A DNA stretch of 64,000 nt. It comes from Moringa oleifera (taxonomy: Eukaryota; Streptophyta; Magnoliopsida; Brassicales; Moringaceae). Made by a program: the position numbers and the translations under genes. The stretch is from assembly GCA_021397835.1 (NCBI GenBank), contig JAJFZO010000150.1, positions 1 to 64,000 on the forward strand. The letters run 5' to 3'. Positions 23,874 through 35,330 of this stretch are shown in pieces; within the stretch, counting starts at the first letter, position 1, and each line of letters opens with the position of its first letter. The notes below the pieces were generated by a model. The model had not been told where the DNA came from. It did not search any database and worked only from the letters and a program-made list of their open reading frames with translations.

Positions 23874-24735
23874 AACAGCACAGGACTTTCTTTAATGATA
23901 ATAACCTATAACACCATAGACCTCCCTACAACTATAATGCCTAAAATAGTAATAGAACTGCAGCTTCATCAAAATAAATATACAAAGGTGCAAGCTTTGA
24001 CCTAGGCAACCTCTATGTTTGTGATTAACAGCTCGGTCACTTGCAAATAAATCACATGAAGCTGTAAGATCTCATCAGGCAAGAGAGTTATTATTGCAGA
24101 TGGGATGACAGACAACAACAAGGCCGAAATCCTGTTAGGAATGCATATTAACTTGTCAAGCACAATGAAGGCAATAATGCTGTCAGAGAAGCAAGTTTGA
24201 TCACATATTACAAGAAAGATTTCCAAAAATTGTAAGCTTCCACTGACAATCATTCTATTTTACCAAGGATTCCTACACACACCTAATTCTCATACCCGAT
24301 AGGTTTTCTTCCTCAGATCAAAATATACGGTGGTGCATCTGCAATGAAAACGGAACTTCTCCCTAGCTGCTATATAGTTCTCAAGAGTCCAATTCTTCAT
24401 CATCCACAGGATCATTTTCAGATGAACAATTACATCTAAGAGGAAGGCTAAAAGATGAATTCAAGTAAGAACATTTATGCAGTCCACACGTCTGCTCATA
24501 GTGTCTCGATTCAATGCATGATTGATTACAATCATTGTAATGCACTCAAACAAGATTCTGTTGAAGAATCAACTCTAATTAGAACAATTTTTTTCTCAAA
24601 AGAAATCTCTCATTTCATTGGCTCAAAGACATTACCATTTCATTTTCTGAAATGTTTTTCCAGGAACTACAGGAGAAGAAAAAAGCAGAGGAAAAAATGA
24701 AACAAAAAAAAACAATGTTTACCTCCATTGAACCG
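23874..24735. other. No identified gene
   Basis: Bases 23880-24015 match 4140-4270. The remainder has a hydrophobic open frame on the minus strand (24002-24253) and a short plus-strand frame (24455-24700), neither with a recognisable family. Confidence 0.45.
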
Positions 24736-24739
24736 TAGG

Positions 24740-25070
24740 AGATAGCAAGCGGCTGGTTCATCTATAATCTTCTCGCGGCCAAAGAGAGGGAGCAAGAGAT
24801 AGCATGCCAACGGTCAAATTAGAAGAAATAAGCAGAGGAAAAATTAAAACAATAGAACCTCCACTGAACTGTAGAAGATAGCACCCCGATGGCTCTTCAT
24901 TTTCTACAATCTTCTCGCAACCAGAGAGAGGGAGCAAGAGATGGCACGCCAACAGTCAAATTACCTCCTAGGAGATAGCACGCTGGCTCTTCATTCTCTA
25001 AGATTTTCTCGCGGCCAGAGAGGGGGAGCAAAAGATGTGCAGCACGCCAACTGAGAGATTATAGCTATAA
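24740..25070. repeat. Tandem repeat of about 105-140 bp, three copies
   Basis: The word cttctcgcggccaaagagag or a variant occurs at about 24768, 24910 and 25013, each followed by gggagcaagagat and a cgccaac word. The spacings differ because of small insertions. Confidence 0.8.
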
Positions 25071-25199
25071 TTAAGATTAAACCATTGGACAATATATTTA
25101 TTGCGCTTTTGGTTCTAATATGGCGTGCGAGAGAAGAACTTCGTAGCATTTCGGAGAGATTTTTGGAAATTTAAAGGCAGCAGCATCCCAGCATCTTGG

Positions 25200-25680
25200 T
25201 GGCCACCTCTCTCCCTTTGGGTCGAGAATTTGGAATTCCCTCCAGGCCCAGATTGATCCTGCAGGTTTTCCATTTCAGCCTCTTTCCCTTTGGGTCAGGT
25301 ACTGAAAAGAGTTTTCGGTTAAATTCTCTTCCTCCGAGCCCAATCTAGGCCTGCATAGGTGTTTAGTTCAGCCTCTCTCATTTGGGTCAAGTGGCGCAAA
25401 GAATTTTAGGTTTCGATTTCTCTTCCTTCAGGCTCAATCCGGCCCATTCCCCGCCTGCACGATTTTCCAGCTCAGCCTCTCTCCCTTTGGGTCAAGTAGT
25501 GGAAAGTTTTGTAGGCTTTGATTTCTCTTTCTTCAGACCCAATCCGGCCTAATCCAGCCCTGCATGATTTTTCAGTTCAGCCTCTCTCCCTTTGGGTGAA
25601 GTAGTGCAAAGATTTGTAGACTTTGATTTCCCTTCCTCCGGGTCCAATTCGGGCTTTGCATGGTTTTCCAATTCTATTTT
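25200..25680. repeat. Minisatellite of about 93-105 bp, about five copies
   Basis: The phrase cagcctctctccctttgggt starts at 25276, 25369, 25473 and 25578, with a first partial copy at about 25205. Each unit also has a tttctcttcctccgg-like stretch and a cctgca(c/t)gattttcca-like end. This region is notably more GC-rich than its flanks. Confidence 0.9.
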
Positions 25681-25759
25681 ATTGTTTCATCAATAGTACT
25701 CATTTTATTGATCCGATCCATTTAATTATCAGTGGCCTTGGGATTGAATGAGTTAGAAA

Positions 25760-27730
25760 ATAGGGAATGTATGGCTAATTTAAAATAATTCAAGGAAAAT
25801 CAAATGAAATAAAAATAAACAAATCAAATGTAATAAAATCCAAAAAAATTCAAAGAAAATTAAAAAAGAAAAAACACAAAAGATTAGAAAAATTAAAAAA
25901 AATTAAGACTAATTTAAAATAATTCAAGAATCAAAAAATATATTATGAAAAGAATTTTAAAAATAATTTTGATTTGCATTGACCTTTTAAAAAATGAATT
26001 AAAAATACAATAAACCAAATAGTGAAAGAAAAAAATACAACAAAAAAAAGTATCCAAAATAAATTAATAAAATTGTGTTGAAAGTAAATAAAATTAAAGC
26101 ATTAAATGAATAAAAATGAAAAATAAAAAAATTAACAGCCAAATAAACTAATAAAATTACAATCAGTTGGTGTGATATAATATTTGTTATTCCGCTAAAT
26201 TAAAGTAATCAAAGATAACAATATCAAAAATCATTTATGTATTAGAATTTATATTTTTTATCATTGAAAAATCAAGAAAAGGTAAATTAAGATAAAATTC
26301 GTAATTTAAAATGACACATTTAACATCAAATTATTCTACTAGCAATCATAAATGTATTCTCCAAATTTTTGTTCATAAAAAATAAAAAATTAAAAATCTA
26401 AATTAAAAAATCAAAAAATACAAAATAAAAAGAACAAAATTCAAAAAATATAAAATTTTTGAAAAAGAACAAATAAAAATATTAAAAATAAATCAAATAA
26501 AAAATCTAAAAAATAAAGAAACTAAAAGAAAATCTAAAAATACCCAACAAAATAAAAAATAAATGTAAAAAAAATTTAAAAACACAACAAAATCAAGACA
26601 ATACATATACATATATATGTAAAAAAACATAATAATAAAGAAACAAAAGTCTTTGCAAAGCAAGAAATAGATTTTCTATTTAAAAATAGAAAATAAAACA
26701 TAAAAAATATCCAAAAAATCATAAAAATCGAAAAGAAAATCGAAAAATAAAAATGAAATAAAATAAAAAAAATCCAAAAAAATCAAAGAAAATAAAAAAT
26801 ATTAGAAAAAAGAAAAAAGGAAAAAAGAAAAAAATGTAAACTAATTTTAAAATAATTTAAAACAACTCTAGAACTGTAAAATATTCCACTGAAAAAAATT
26901 TAAAAATAATTTTTCATTTGCATTGATTTTTTAAAAAAATAAAATAAAAACACAATAAATGAAATAGTAAAAAAGTGAAAATACAACAAAAATAAAAAAT
27001 ATATCCAAAATAAATAAATAAATGATGTAAAAAATAAAATCAAATTCAAAAAATCAAATGAATAAAAAAATAAAAAGTAACAAAAAATAAACCTAATAAA
27101 CTAATATATGTATAATTAGTGTGATGTAATATTTGTTATTTTGTTGAATTAAAGTAGTCAAAAATAACAATAACGAAAATCACTTATATATTTAGAATTT
27201 ATATTGTATATTATCGAAAAACCAAGAAAAGGTAATATCACTTTATATAATTTTGTATCTTAAAATGATACAATTTTATGGAGCCAAAGAGATTAGAAAA
27301 AAAGACCTAAAAATGTTTTTTTCAGTATTCATAAAGATATTATCTAACTTTCTTTATTAAAAAATCTAAAATAAATGAAAAAATAAAAATATTTTAAAAA
27401 TAAAAAACGTAAAACAAAAACAAAGAAGAAAAAATTTTTAAAAAATAAAATACAAAAAAAATAAATTTTTTTGAAAAATAAAAGAAAATAAAAAAGTTAA
27501 AAAACCAAATAAACTAAAAAAAGAAAAATAGCGTTACTAAAAAATAAAAGAAAGAAACTAAAAGTACCTAAAATGTAAAAAATAAATAAATAAATAAAAC
27601 TCAAAGTAACAAAAAAATAGAAAAAATTAAAGAAAATCCAGTAAAATCAAGATAATGCATATAAAAAAATAGCAAAGAAACAAAAACTATTTGCATAGTA
27701 AGAAAATATATTTTTTTTTAGAAAAAGATG
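25760..27730. repeat. A-rich direct repeat, about 1 kb, two copies
   Basis: Despite low complexity, specific landmarks recur in order: gtgtgatataatatttgtta at about 26170 and gtgtgatgtaatatttgtta at about 27120; gaatttatatt with accaagaaaaggtaa-like ends; and caaagcaagaaata at about 26656 versus catagtaagaaaata at about 27694. Offsets are about 950-1040. The second copy is interrupted at its end by the gypsy element, and A-rich sequence resumes at 33218. Confidence 0.7.
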
Positions 27731-27742
27731 AAATAAAATTGG

Positions 27743-28061
27743 TGCAGCGGAAGGTTTGCTTTGAAGTAGAAGCGAAATAAAATAAAAGAACAAACTCGAA
27801 AGCTAAACCCTTAGAGGAAAATTTGATGAATTGTATTGAATTGCCTCTAACTATTACAATAGGTCTTTAAATAATGTAAGAAATAAACTAAAAATAGGAA
27901 ATACAGAAAGAATAGGAAAACTAGAAATAGGAAACTTGAAAGAATAGGAAATAACTAAATGGGAAACTTGAGAGAATAGAAAATTGACTAAATGGGAACT
28001 AAGATACCCAATCAAAATAGGACATTAGCTGAAATAGGATACTATGTTACTGTGTACTACA
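27743..28061 (-). repeat. 3' LTR of the gypsy element
   Basis: On the element's strand it begins TGTAGTACACAG and ends CTGCA, the usual TG..CA termini. It is about 319 bases and matches 32883-33217. Confidence 0.92.
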
Positions 28062-28073
28062 TCAATCTCTTCC
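28062..28073 (-). other. Polypurine tract of the gypsy element
   Basis: GGAAGAGATTGA lies directly against the 3' LTR on the element's strand, the normal place for plus-strand priming. Confidence 0.7.
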
Positions 28074-28100
28074 ATTTCGAAGAAAACTCGCCCTCGAGTT

Positions 28101-28610
28101 TTATGGCTGTAAAGAAAACTCATCTAGGGGAAAATACTCAAAGATATCAGCAACATTGAAAGTATTGGAAATGTTCATATCATCGGGGAGATCGATCTTG
28201 TAAGCATTATTACTAATCTTCTGAAGAACGCGAAAAGGACCGATCTTCTTATCTTTGAGCTTATTGTATGTACCAACAGGAAAACGATGCTTTCGGAGAT
28301 GAATCATCACCAGATCACCTTCATTAAATAACTTAAGACGTCGATGCTGGTCTACATCAATCTTGTAACGAAGATTAGCCTCATCTAAATTCTTCTTTAC
28401 CTCATGATGAATCTGTTGAATTCGCTCTGCAAACAACTCAGCATTAAGGTCGACATTAGGAAAAGAGGGAAGACGAACCAAATCCACTGTATGCCTTGGA
28501 ATACTAGTGTAGACAACTTCCAAAGGAGCCTTTTTGGTCGAACGATTAGGCATGCTATTAAAAGCAAACTCAATCTGTGGAAGAGCAGCATCCCATATCT
28601 CTACTAACAC
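28101..28610 (-). pseudogene. Integrase C-terminal part (gypsy)
   Basis: The open frame contains the end of the integrase core ([16 protein letters not shown], then KAPLEVVY) and the C-terminal domain with GPFRVLQKISNNAYKIDLP and FNVADIF. It is out of frame with the preceding integrase segment, and several residues around the junction near 28600 are missing. The final residues end close to the polypurine tract. In function it would belong to DNA strand transfer during integration. Confidence 0.9.
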
Positions 28611-29454
28611 ATCGAATCATATTTTCGAGAGTACGATTAGCCACCTCAGTTTGTCTATCGGTTTGGGAGTGACTTGTGGTACTATATTTCAACGACGTAT
28701 CAAATAATTTCCATAGAGTTCTCCAAAAGTGACTTAAAAATTTTTTATCCCTATCAGAAGTTATAGAACGAGGAATACCGTGTAAACGAATAACCTCACG
28801 AAAAAATAAATGAGCCACATAAGAAGCATCTGAAGTCTTCTTGCAAGGAAGAAAGTGAGCCATCTTAGAGAATCGATCAATTACAACCAAAACAGAATCA
28901 ACTCCTCGTTGGGTCCTTGGGAGGCCAAGAACGAAATCCATAGTTAAATCTTGCCAAATTGTCTCTGGAATAGGCAAAGGAGTATAAAGTCCAGTATTTT
29001 GCATTTTTCCTTTAGCCTTTTGACACATAGGGCAATATTGAACAAAACGTCCGATATCCCTCTTTAACTGAGGCCAATAAAATCTTTCTTCAACCAAACT
29101 AATTGTTTTATCTCGATCGACATGTCCTCCCAATCCTCCAGCATGCAACTCTCTAATCAAATATTCACGTAAAGAAGAACGAGGAATACATAATTGCGTA
29201 CCTTTAAATAAGAATCCGTCTTGGATGAGAAAATCATAAGCAAACTCCTTGCTTTTGCATTGTGTCCATATTTTGCCAAAATCCTCATCAGTAGCATATA
29301 TGTCCTTTAAATAGTCAAACCCAACCACCTCAGTACTCATAGTAGTTAGTAAAGAAGCACGTCGACTTAATGCATCAGCTACTTTATTTTTTTTTGCCAG
29401 ATTTATGTTTGACAGTAAAAGTGAACTTCTGCAAAAAGGTAATCCATCGAGCAT
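28570..29454 (-). pseudogene. Integrase zinc-binding and catalytic core (gypsy)
   Basis: The frame carries an HHCC zinc-binding segment ([10 protein letters not shown], then CPMCQKAKG), the core starts at DFVLGLP (first catalytic Asp), the second Asp is in the SDRD motif, and the third residue is in [11 protein letters not shown]. All three catalytic acidic residues are present. The frame is lost after that motif. Upstream it overlaps the RNase H frame through a homopolymer slip in a run of A near 29385-29395. Confidence 0.92.
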
Positions 29455-29737
29455 GCATCCGATTCATCATCTTTTGAGAATTGACGAACTTCAAAGCTTG
29501 ATGATCCGTGTATAACACAAACTCCCGTTGAATCAAATAATGCTCCCAATGCTTCAAGGCACGAACAACAGCATAAAATTCTAGCTCATATATAGTCCAT
29601 TTTTGTCGGGATTCACTAACCTTTTCATTGAAAAACTCTACCGGACGCCCTTCTTGGGATAGTACTGCTTCAATTCCTGAAACTGATACATCACATTCAA
29701 CTTTAAATACTTTGTCAAAACTAGGGAGTGCTAACAT
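29384..29737 (-). pseudogene. RNase H domain (gypsy)
   Basis: Motifs are [42 protein letters not shown] and [10 protein letters not shown], typical of the Ty3/gypsy RNase H domain. The first Asp and the later Glu and Asp positions are present. It is preceded by an in-frame stop just after the reverse transcriptase segment (29804-29806) and followed by a frameshift in an A-run before the integrase. Confidence 0.92.
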
Positions 29738-29803
29738 TGGTGTATTGCATAATTTTTCCTTTATTATTGAGAAGCTATCTTCTTGCGCATCGCCCCATTG
29801 AAA

Positions 29804-30226
29804 TTAGCCTTTCTTCAAATAATTAGTAATAGGTGCCATAATTGTGCTAAATCCTCGAATGAAACGCCTATAAAAAGTGGCTAGGCCATGGAAGCTCTGC
29901 ACTTCACGCACAGTTTTAGGAACGGGCCACTCATGAATTGCCTTCACCTTTGCCTTGTCAACTTGAATACCATTTCTTCCTACTATAAAGCCAAGGAATA
30001 AAAGATGGTCAGTCATAAAGCTGCATTTTTTAAGATTGATATACAACTTGTTAGCTCGTAAAGCTAGTAGAACTTCCTTGAGATGTGACAAGTGCTCCCC
30101 TTCATTCTTACTATAGATAAGAATATCATCAAAATAAACCACCACAAATTTTCCAATAAATGGACGAAGAACCTGATTTATCAATCGCATGAATATGCTG
30201 GGTGCGTTTGATAACCCAAAAGGCAT
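29804..30226 (-). pseudogene. Reverse transcriptase, central part (gypsy)
   Basis: It begins [20 protein letters not shown] and carries the catalytic [12 protein letters not shown] motif, then [16 protein letters not shown] and a thumb-like [20 protein letters not shown]. It continues the frame of the upstream segment after two stop codons, so it is one gene cut by nonsense changes and not separate proteins. Confidence 0.95.
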
Positions 30227-30298
30227 TACTAGCTATTTGTAAAGACCATCTTTAGTTTTGAAAGCCGTTTTCCACTCATCTCCTAGTCGAATACGAAT

Positions 30299-31297
30299 CT
30301 AGTGATATCCATTTCGTAAATCAAGTTTGGTGAATACCACAGCACCTTCTAACCTGTCAAGCATATCATTAAGACGAGGGATAGGAAAGCGATACTTGAC
30401 CGTTATTTTATTAATAGCTCGATTGTTTACACACATTCTCCAGCTGTCATCTTTTTTCGGGGTGTGTAAAGCAGGAACTGCACAATGACTTATACTCTCA
30501 CGAATCAAACCTTTTTTGAGCAACTCATTAACTTGTCGCTGTAATTTTTCATGCTCAGTTGGGCTCATACGGTAATGTGACAAGTTAGGCAAACTAGCTC
30601 CAGGTACTAATTCAATATGATGTTGAATATTTTGCATAGGAGGTAGCTTATTAGGTAATTCATTAGGAGACAAATCAGCAAAATCAGTAAGTACCTGCTG
30701 GATTTTGGGCGAAACCTCAACAATTTCTTCAGATTGGCCTTTCACCACTAACGCGACGATAAAGGTTGGCTGTTTAACTTGCTTGAAGAATTCTGAGGCT
30801 GCTATGTTGGTGAACAATGGTTTATCTTCCTTAATAACAAAGGTGCCTTCCGAAGATTGAGATTGTGGTAGTAACATAATCTTTTTGTTAAGCCACCGAA
30901 AGATAAAAGTATTATCTCGTCCTTTGTAAGTAGCATCAACATCATAATGCCATGGTCTTCCTAATAGGATATGACAAACGTCCATCTCCACTACATCACA
31001 TGCGACCTCATCTTTGTAATATTTCCCGATTGACAAAAAAATTTTACAAACTTCTTGTACTTGAACTTCTGAACCTTTCTTAATCCATGCGATCTTATAT
31101 GGAGAAGGATGTTTCTCAGTCTGTAAATTTAATGCTTTCACGAGGGTTTTAGAGACAACATTCTCGCTACTGCCACTATCAATAATGACATTGCATACCT
31201 TATTATGAACAGTGCATCGGGTTTGAAAGATCTTGTGTCGTTGAGTATTATCAAGTTTCTTTGGGGCAAGCAGCAGTCGTTGGACAATACACGTCAC
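30299..31297 (-). pseudogene. Protease and N-terminal reverse transcriptase (gypsy)
   Basis: The aspartic protease segment has the active-site IIDSGSSENVVS and the C-terminal CHILLGRPWHYDVDA. The reverse transcriptase begins with HYRMSPTEHEKLQ, LLKKGLIRESISHCAVP, RMCVNNRAIN and FTKLDLRNGYH, which holds the first catalytic Asp. A stop follows immediately, where Gln is usual (30299-30301), and another lies 22 codons on, before the MPFGL motif. Confidence 0.94.
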
Positions 31298-31408
31298 TTC
31301 TCCTACATCTCCTTCTGTAAACTCAACACCATCATAAATTTCTTCTTCAAGAACTTATTCTTCATCACTACCATCTTCTTCTGCAAAGTTAACAGATCTT
31401 CTACTCAG

Positions 31409-32930
31409 ACATTGATTTGAGAGGTGGCCTGATTGATTACATCAAAAACACTTTCCAAGATTAAGGCGTGCATAAGGATCATTATTGTCTCGATGCTGCT
31501 GGTTACTACCTTAGATGTTGGACCGAACAGAGGTTGAAGTGTGGTTTTGATTCTATGCCAAATTTTGAGTCGAAAATATATTTTTATTTCGACTACTGTT
31601 GCTGCTCAGAGTTGTTGACTCTTTTAAAGCGGAAGAAACTTCTTGATTTTGTTGTCGAAAGTTATTCCGAGGATGCATAATGGACCTGTTGACCTGAGTT
31701 TCTACTTTCATCGCTAAATTAACCGCATCTATCATGGTCCAAACCCCTTGAAGAGCAAGTCGATCTTGAATAACCATCTTTAGGCCTCCAATATAACGAG
31801 CAATTAGTTGATCCTCTGTCTTCAGCAAATTAACTCGTGCATTTAATTGGTAAAATTCTTCTGTGTACTCATTAACCGTACGCTTGACTTGTCGATAATT
31901 TTGATATTGTTTATATAAAAACTGCTCATAATCTGGAGGGAGAAATCGTCTTTGTAGTAATTGCTTCATCTTGGGCCAAATGCGAACATGCTGCTTCCCT
32001 TGACGTTGACGATTATATTGAAGTTGCTCTCACCAAGCAGAAGCTCCACCTTTCAACTTATATGCCACGAGCTTAACTTGGCTTTCTTTTGAAATATTCA
32101 AATAATAAAAAAAAAATTTCAACAGTTCTTACCCAATCGAGAAAATCTTCAATATTTAAGCGACCATCGAAACTTGGTAAATCCATCTTCATCTTAAATT
32201 CTTGAGTGTGTGGGCCTCGATCTCTGTCCCTAAAACAAAAATCTTCTTCTTCTTCAGATGAATAATCCAACCTCCATGGCTGCCTTTGTTGGACATTCTT
32301 CCAACCTTGACGTCGAAAATCACCATCTCGAAAAGGTGGAAGGGCATCCCTAACTTCAAACTCACTATCACGTTGCCATACAGGAGCTCTTCGATTTTAC
32401 TGTTCATAGACCCATAATGGAACATGCTGATGAAAATCACGATTCATGGCTCGTCCTGCTTGAATTGGGGCTTCGTTATCAATTCTTGAGCCAATTTGGG
32501 GTTGGTATTGATCGTCGTGGCCTGTCATAAGCTGTTGTTGACGTCTTAAGCCTGGGTCAAAAGGTGGTTGGTGTCTAGGTTGCAAATCCACATGATTCGC
32601 TACCCTAGGATTTTTGGGAATAAAATCTACACGACTTAAGTCTTGTTGGCTACCATTCTTTATGTCGTCATGCTGATTTGGTCTTTACTCCACGGAATCA
32701 CATCTTCCTTTCATAGTCATTGCAGTTATCATCTGCACAAGATTATGAAGGGTTTCGTCGATCCCATTAAGTCGTTGCTCGAACTTACCAAATCGCCGTT
32801 CGTTGTCGGTGGCTTGTATCCCACTAGAACCGTCGTCAGCCATCAGAATAAGGATAAAATCCTTACTCTGATACCAATTTAGTGCAGTAGAAGGTTTGCT
32901 TCGAAGTAGAAGCGGAATAAAATAAAAGAA
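31409..32930 (-). pseudogene. gag region (gypsy), several frames
   Basis: The start region (about 32685-32930) begins shortly after the primer site. About 31553-31969 reads QLLQRRFLPPDYEQFLYKQY, VNEYTEEFYQLNARVNL, IARYIGGLK and AVNLAMKVE, as in plant gypsy capsid proteins. A CCHC zinc knuckle is at 31409-31450 (C-x2-C-x4-H-x4-C spacing) but contains a stop at its third position. Several frame changes lie between 31970 and 32690, so gag is not translatable as one protein. Confidence 0.85.
32866..32876 (-). other. Primer binding site, initiator tRNA-Met type
   Basis: On the element's strand TGGTATCAGAG lies six bases after the 5' LTR end, the standard complement of the 3' end of plant initiator tRNA-Met. 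Confidence 0.93.
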
Positions 32931-33217
32931 CAAACCCGAAAGCTAAACCCTTAGAGAAAAATTTGATGAATTGTATTAAATTGCCTCTAACTATTACAAT
33001 AGATCTTTAAATAATGTAAGAAATAAACTAAAAATAGGAAATACAGAAAGAATAGGAAAACTAGAAATAAGAAACTTGAAAGAATAGGAAATAACTAAAT
33101 GGGAAACTTGAGAGAATAGGAAATTGACTAAATGGAAATTGACTAAATAGGAAACTAAGATACCCAATCAAAATAGGACATTAGCCGAAATAGGATACTA
33201 TGTTACTGTGTACTACA
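32883..33217 (-). repeat. 5' LTR of the gypsy element
   Basis: About 335 bases, matching 27743-28061. It is longer because of a 16-base local duplication near 33135-33150 (attgactaaat repeated). Termini on the element's strand are TGTAGTA and CTGCA. Confidence 0.92.
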
Positions 33218-33480
33218 TTAAAAATAAAGTGAAATAAAAGATAAAAATGATAAAATATATATCAAAGAAAACCAAATGAAATAAAAATAAGAAAAAATAA
33301 AATGTAATCAAATCAAAAATTAAAAATTAAATAAAAATAAATTTAAAATAAAAATGCTTTATAAAAAAAAATAAGAATGATACAACTATATAAAGGATAA
33401 GCAATCTGATACGAGATTTTCGGTCCTTCTAGCAAAGCCTTAGAGTTAGGATAAAGCACATCATCACCAAAATTTTTAGT
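33218..33480. other. A-rich flank of the gypsy element
   Basis: Continuation of the low-complexity A-rich sequence seen before 27743, consistent with the retrotransposon having inserted into it. Confidence 0.6.
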
Positions 33481-33488
33481 GTAATCAA

Positions 33489-34180
33489 TTACATAAAGCC
33501 ACTGATTCTTCTAGAGACCATAATATGGCATTTCATACGATTCAGACTTTTGAAGAGATTCGTTGCCCAGGTGATTAAAAGGAGACTGTACCCAACAGCT
33601 TGGACACCCAGCATTATAAGAGATATGAAAGGAACAGAATCCAGATCTTGCTTGATGTGAAAGAGTTGGCTTAATATGTAAGCAATTGTGAATGGAAGTG
33701 TCAAAATTCGAAGAATCCTCTCAAGACTAAATGTCTTCCCGCTACTTCCTATACAGAATGAGAAGAATCTTCAGCTTGATTGTCCTAAAATAGAGAGGAT
33801 CGTCTTCAGTTCTTTAGTTGGTTGTAGAAATGGTAGTCGTTGGGTTGATTAACCACTGTGCTGTTATGGATGGTTAAGACACTACCACCTCAATCGAACT
33901 ATCCAATCCAGCTTCAAGATCCATGCTCTTAAACAAGATCTTTCACGCAACTCTGATATCCCTGCAGCCAACGAGATACATTGTTCCTGCATGTGGATCA
34001 TAAAGACCTCCAACAAAAGCATAGAAAAATTGCTATAAGCCTTCCCAGCAAGTGCTTGTTGAGCTAACATGTTCAAAAGAAGCTGCTTTTCGATATACTC
34101 GAGTCCTAGTCACACTAATATACTTCTTAGCTCCGTGGGCATAATCAATATCATGAACTCAGAAGGAAACTCCCTTCAAA
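33489..34180 (-). pseudogene. DUF2921 family pseudogene
   Basis: DUF2921 proteins are plant membrane proteins of uncertain function with an extracytoplasmic N-terminal part and C-terminal membrane helices. On the minus strand the relic reads, in order: DIDYAHGAKKYISVT (about 34130-34175); FVGGLYDPHAGTMYLVGCRD (about 33960-34015), stop for Trp, KILFKSMDLEAGLDS, EVVVS; DDPLYFRTIKLK, LYRK, stop for Gln, REDI and further stops (about 33730-33810); then RILRILTLPFTIAYILSQLF and SLIMLGVQAVGYSLLLIT (33489-33725). The match covers about 200 residues with at least four in-frame stops and small frameshifts. No introns are needed to align it. The remainder of the C-terminal membrane domain is not seen. 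Confidence 0.82.
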
Positions 34181-35330
34181 GGGATTTGAGATTAATGGGT
34201 AGTTAATCAATGAAATATATAATTTGCTCTTACAAAACTTGCAATTCTCGGCATCTAAATTGGCCTTAACGTTCACTTACTTGACTGGTAAGTGGGGTCT
34301 CCATGTCAACATATCTCACATCAAAGAAAAAAACAAAATACTTTGCTTTTTATAAGTTCTTTAGATAATCCCTTTCCTTGATGGTGTTGGCTGTCGTGGA
34401 TCATCAAATATGTGAATATTTGTTTTGACTTTGTTGTACATTCGATTTTTCGCGCCTCAAATCATGAGTGGGCCACGTAGTTTGGAGCCCAGCTCTGGGC
34501 TGCACATTGGATCTTCCTTTAAGAAGAGGGTATTGCCTCTGACAGGCTGGCTTCACAGTTAAACCATCCCCATTTTTGGGAAGGATGTGATGGGCTTTGG
34601 TGGCCCAATGATTTATCATGGCCTTATAGGTTAACTTTAAATTGGGTATCGTATTCGATCTGGCGTGATTATAATACTAATTAACCTTCTTGTCCCTTCA
34701 TAAAGAAAGGGGTATTGCATGAGGTTAGGCGTTGTTTTTGTTTTTTTTTTTATGGTACACTTTTTCCTTCGATGCTTATATCTAAGTCTTTGCTTATATT
34801 ATACTTTTTTCTTTCGCATTTACAAATATATTTTCTTTTGTTTTTTCAATACTCATAACAAAACTTTTTCAATAACCTTAACAGTTACTTCTATGAATAC
34901 AAAACTAAAAAACTTTAGTTGCAGAGAGTTGTCTTGGAACAAGTTATCGGATGATTTGCGAACTATAATCACTAAATTCAATATTAATAAAGGAATATAA
35001 GGAATTACGGCTTTGAGAAACCCAATTTTTCAATCTTCCCATGTGATCTTCAACACCTATATCTTAACCGGATTGAATTTCAGATCCTTTGTGATGGAAG
35101 AAAAGCGAATAAAATACAACAACAAGCCAAATAAAAGCATTATAAGAGCAGTAGGAATGGCGGACAAAACCTACAATATCTTGTACAAACGGTGATGAGA
35201 TAGAGTGATGGGTTATTATTGGTGATCTTGTGTTTAAGGCGATTACCATCAGCGTTGGTGCAAAGTACCAAGAATTAGACTGAAAATACGATCAGGGCAT
35301 TGCTTCTAAAGCAATGACATTGAATTGTTT
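34181..35330. other. No identified gene
   Basis: Short open frames (34404-34619 minus, 34719-35000 plus, 35013-35249 on both strands) show no family I recognise. Bases 35000-35330 are less AT-rich than the region after them and could hold more decayed exon sequence of the neighbouring pseudogene. Confidence 0.4.

Larger units (their letters stand above)
27743..33217 (-). mobile_element. Ty3/gypsy LTR retrotransposon, decayed
   Basis: The element is about 5.5 kb on the minus strand with two LTRs, a primer site for initiator tRNA-Met, a polypurine tract and gag followed by protease, reverse transcriptase, RNase H and integrase in gypsy order. All coding regions contain stops or frameshifts, so it is not autonomous. 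The two LTRs differ by about a dozen substitutions, mostly transitions, and one 16-base duplication. No clear 5-base target duplication is visible (attgg on the left, ttaaa on the right). The C-terminal integrase region, with a conserved FNVADIF motif and no obvious chromodomain, suggests a chromovirus-related lineage, but I would not fix the clade by eye. Confidence 0.95.

Noticed and set aside
28101..32930. Separate functional genes in the retrotransposon
   Set aside because: Adjacent open frames are pieces of gag and pol cut by stops and frameshifts; motif order shows a single decayed element.
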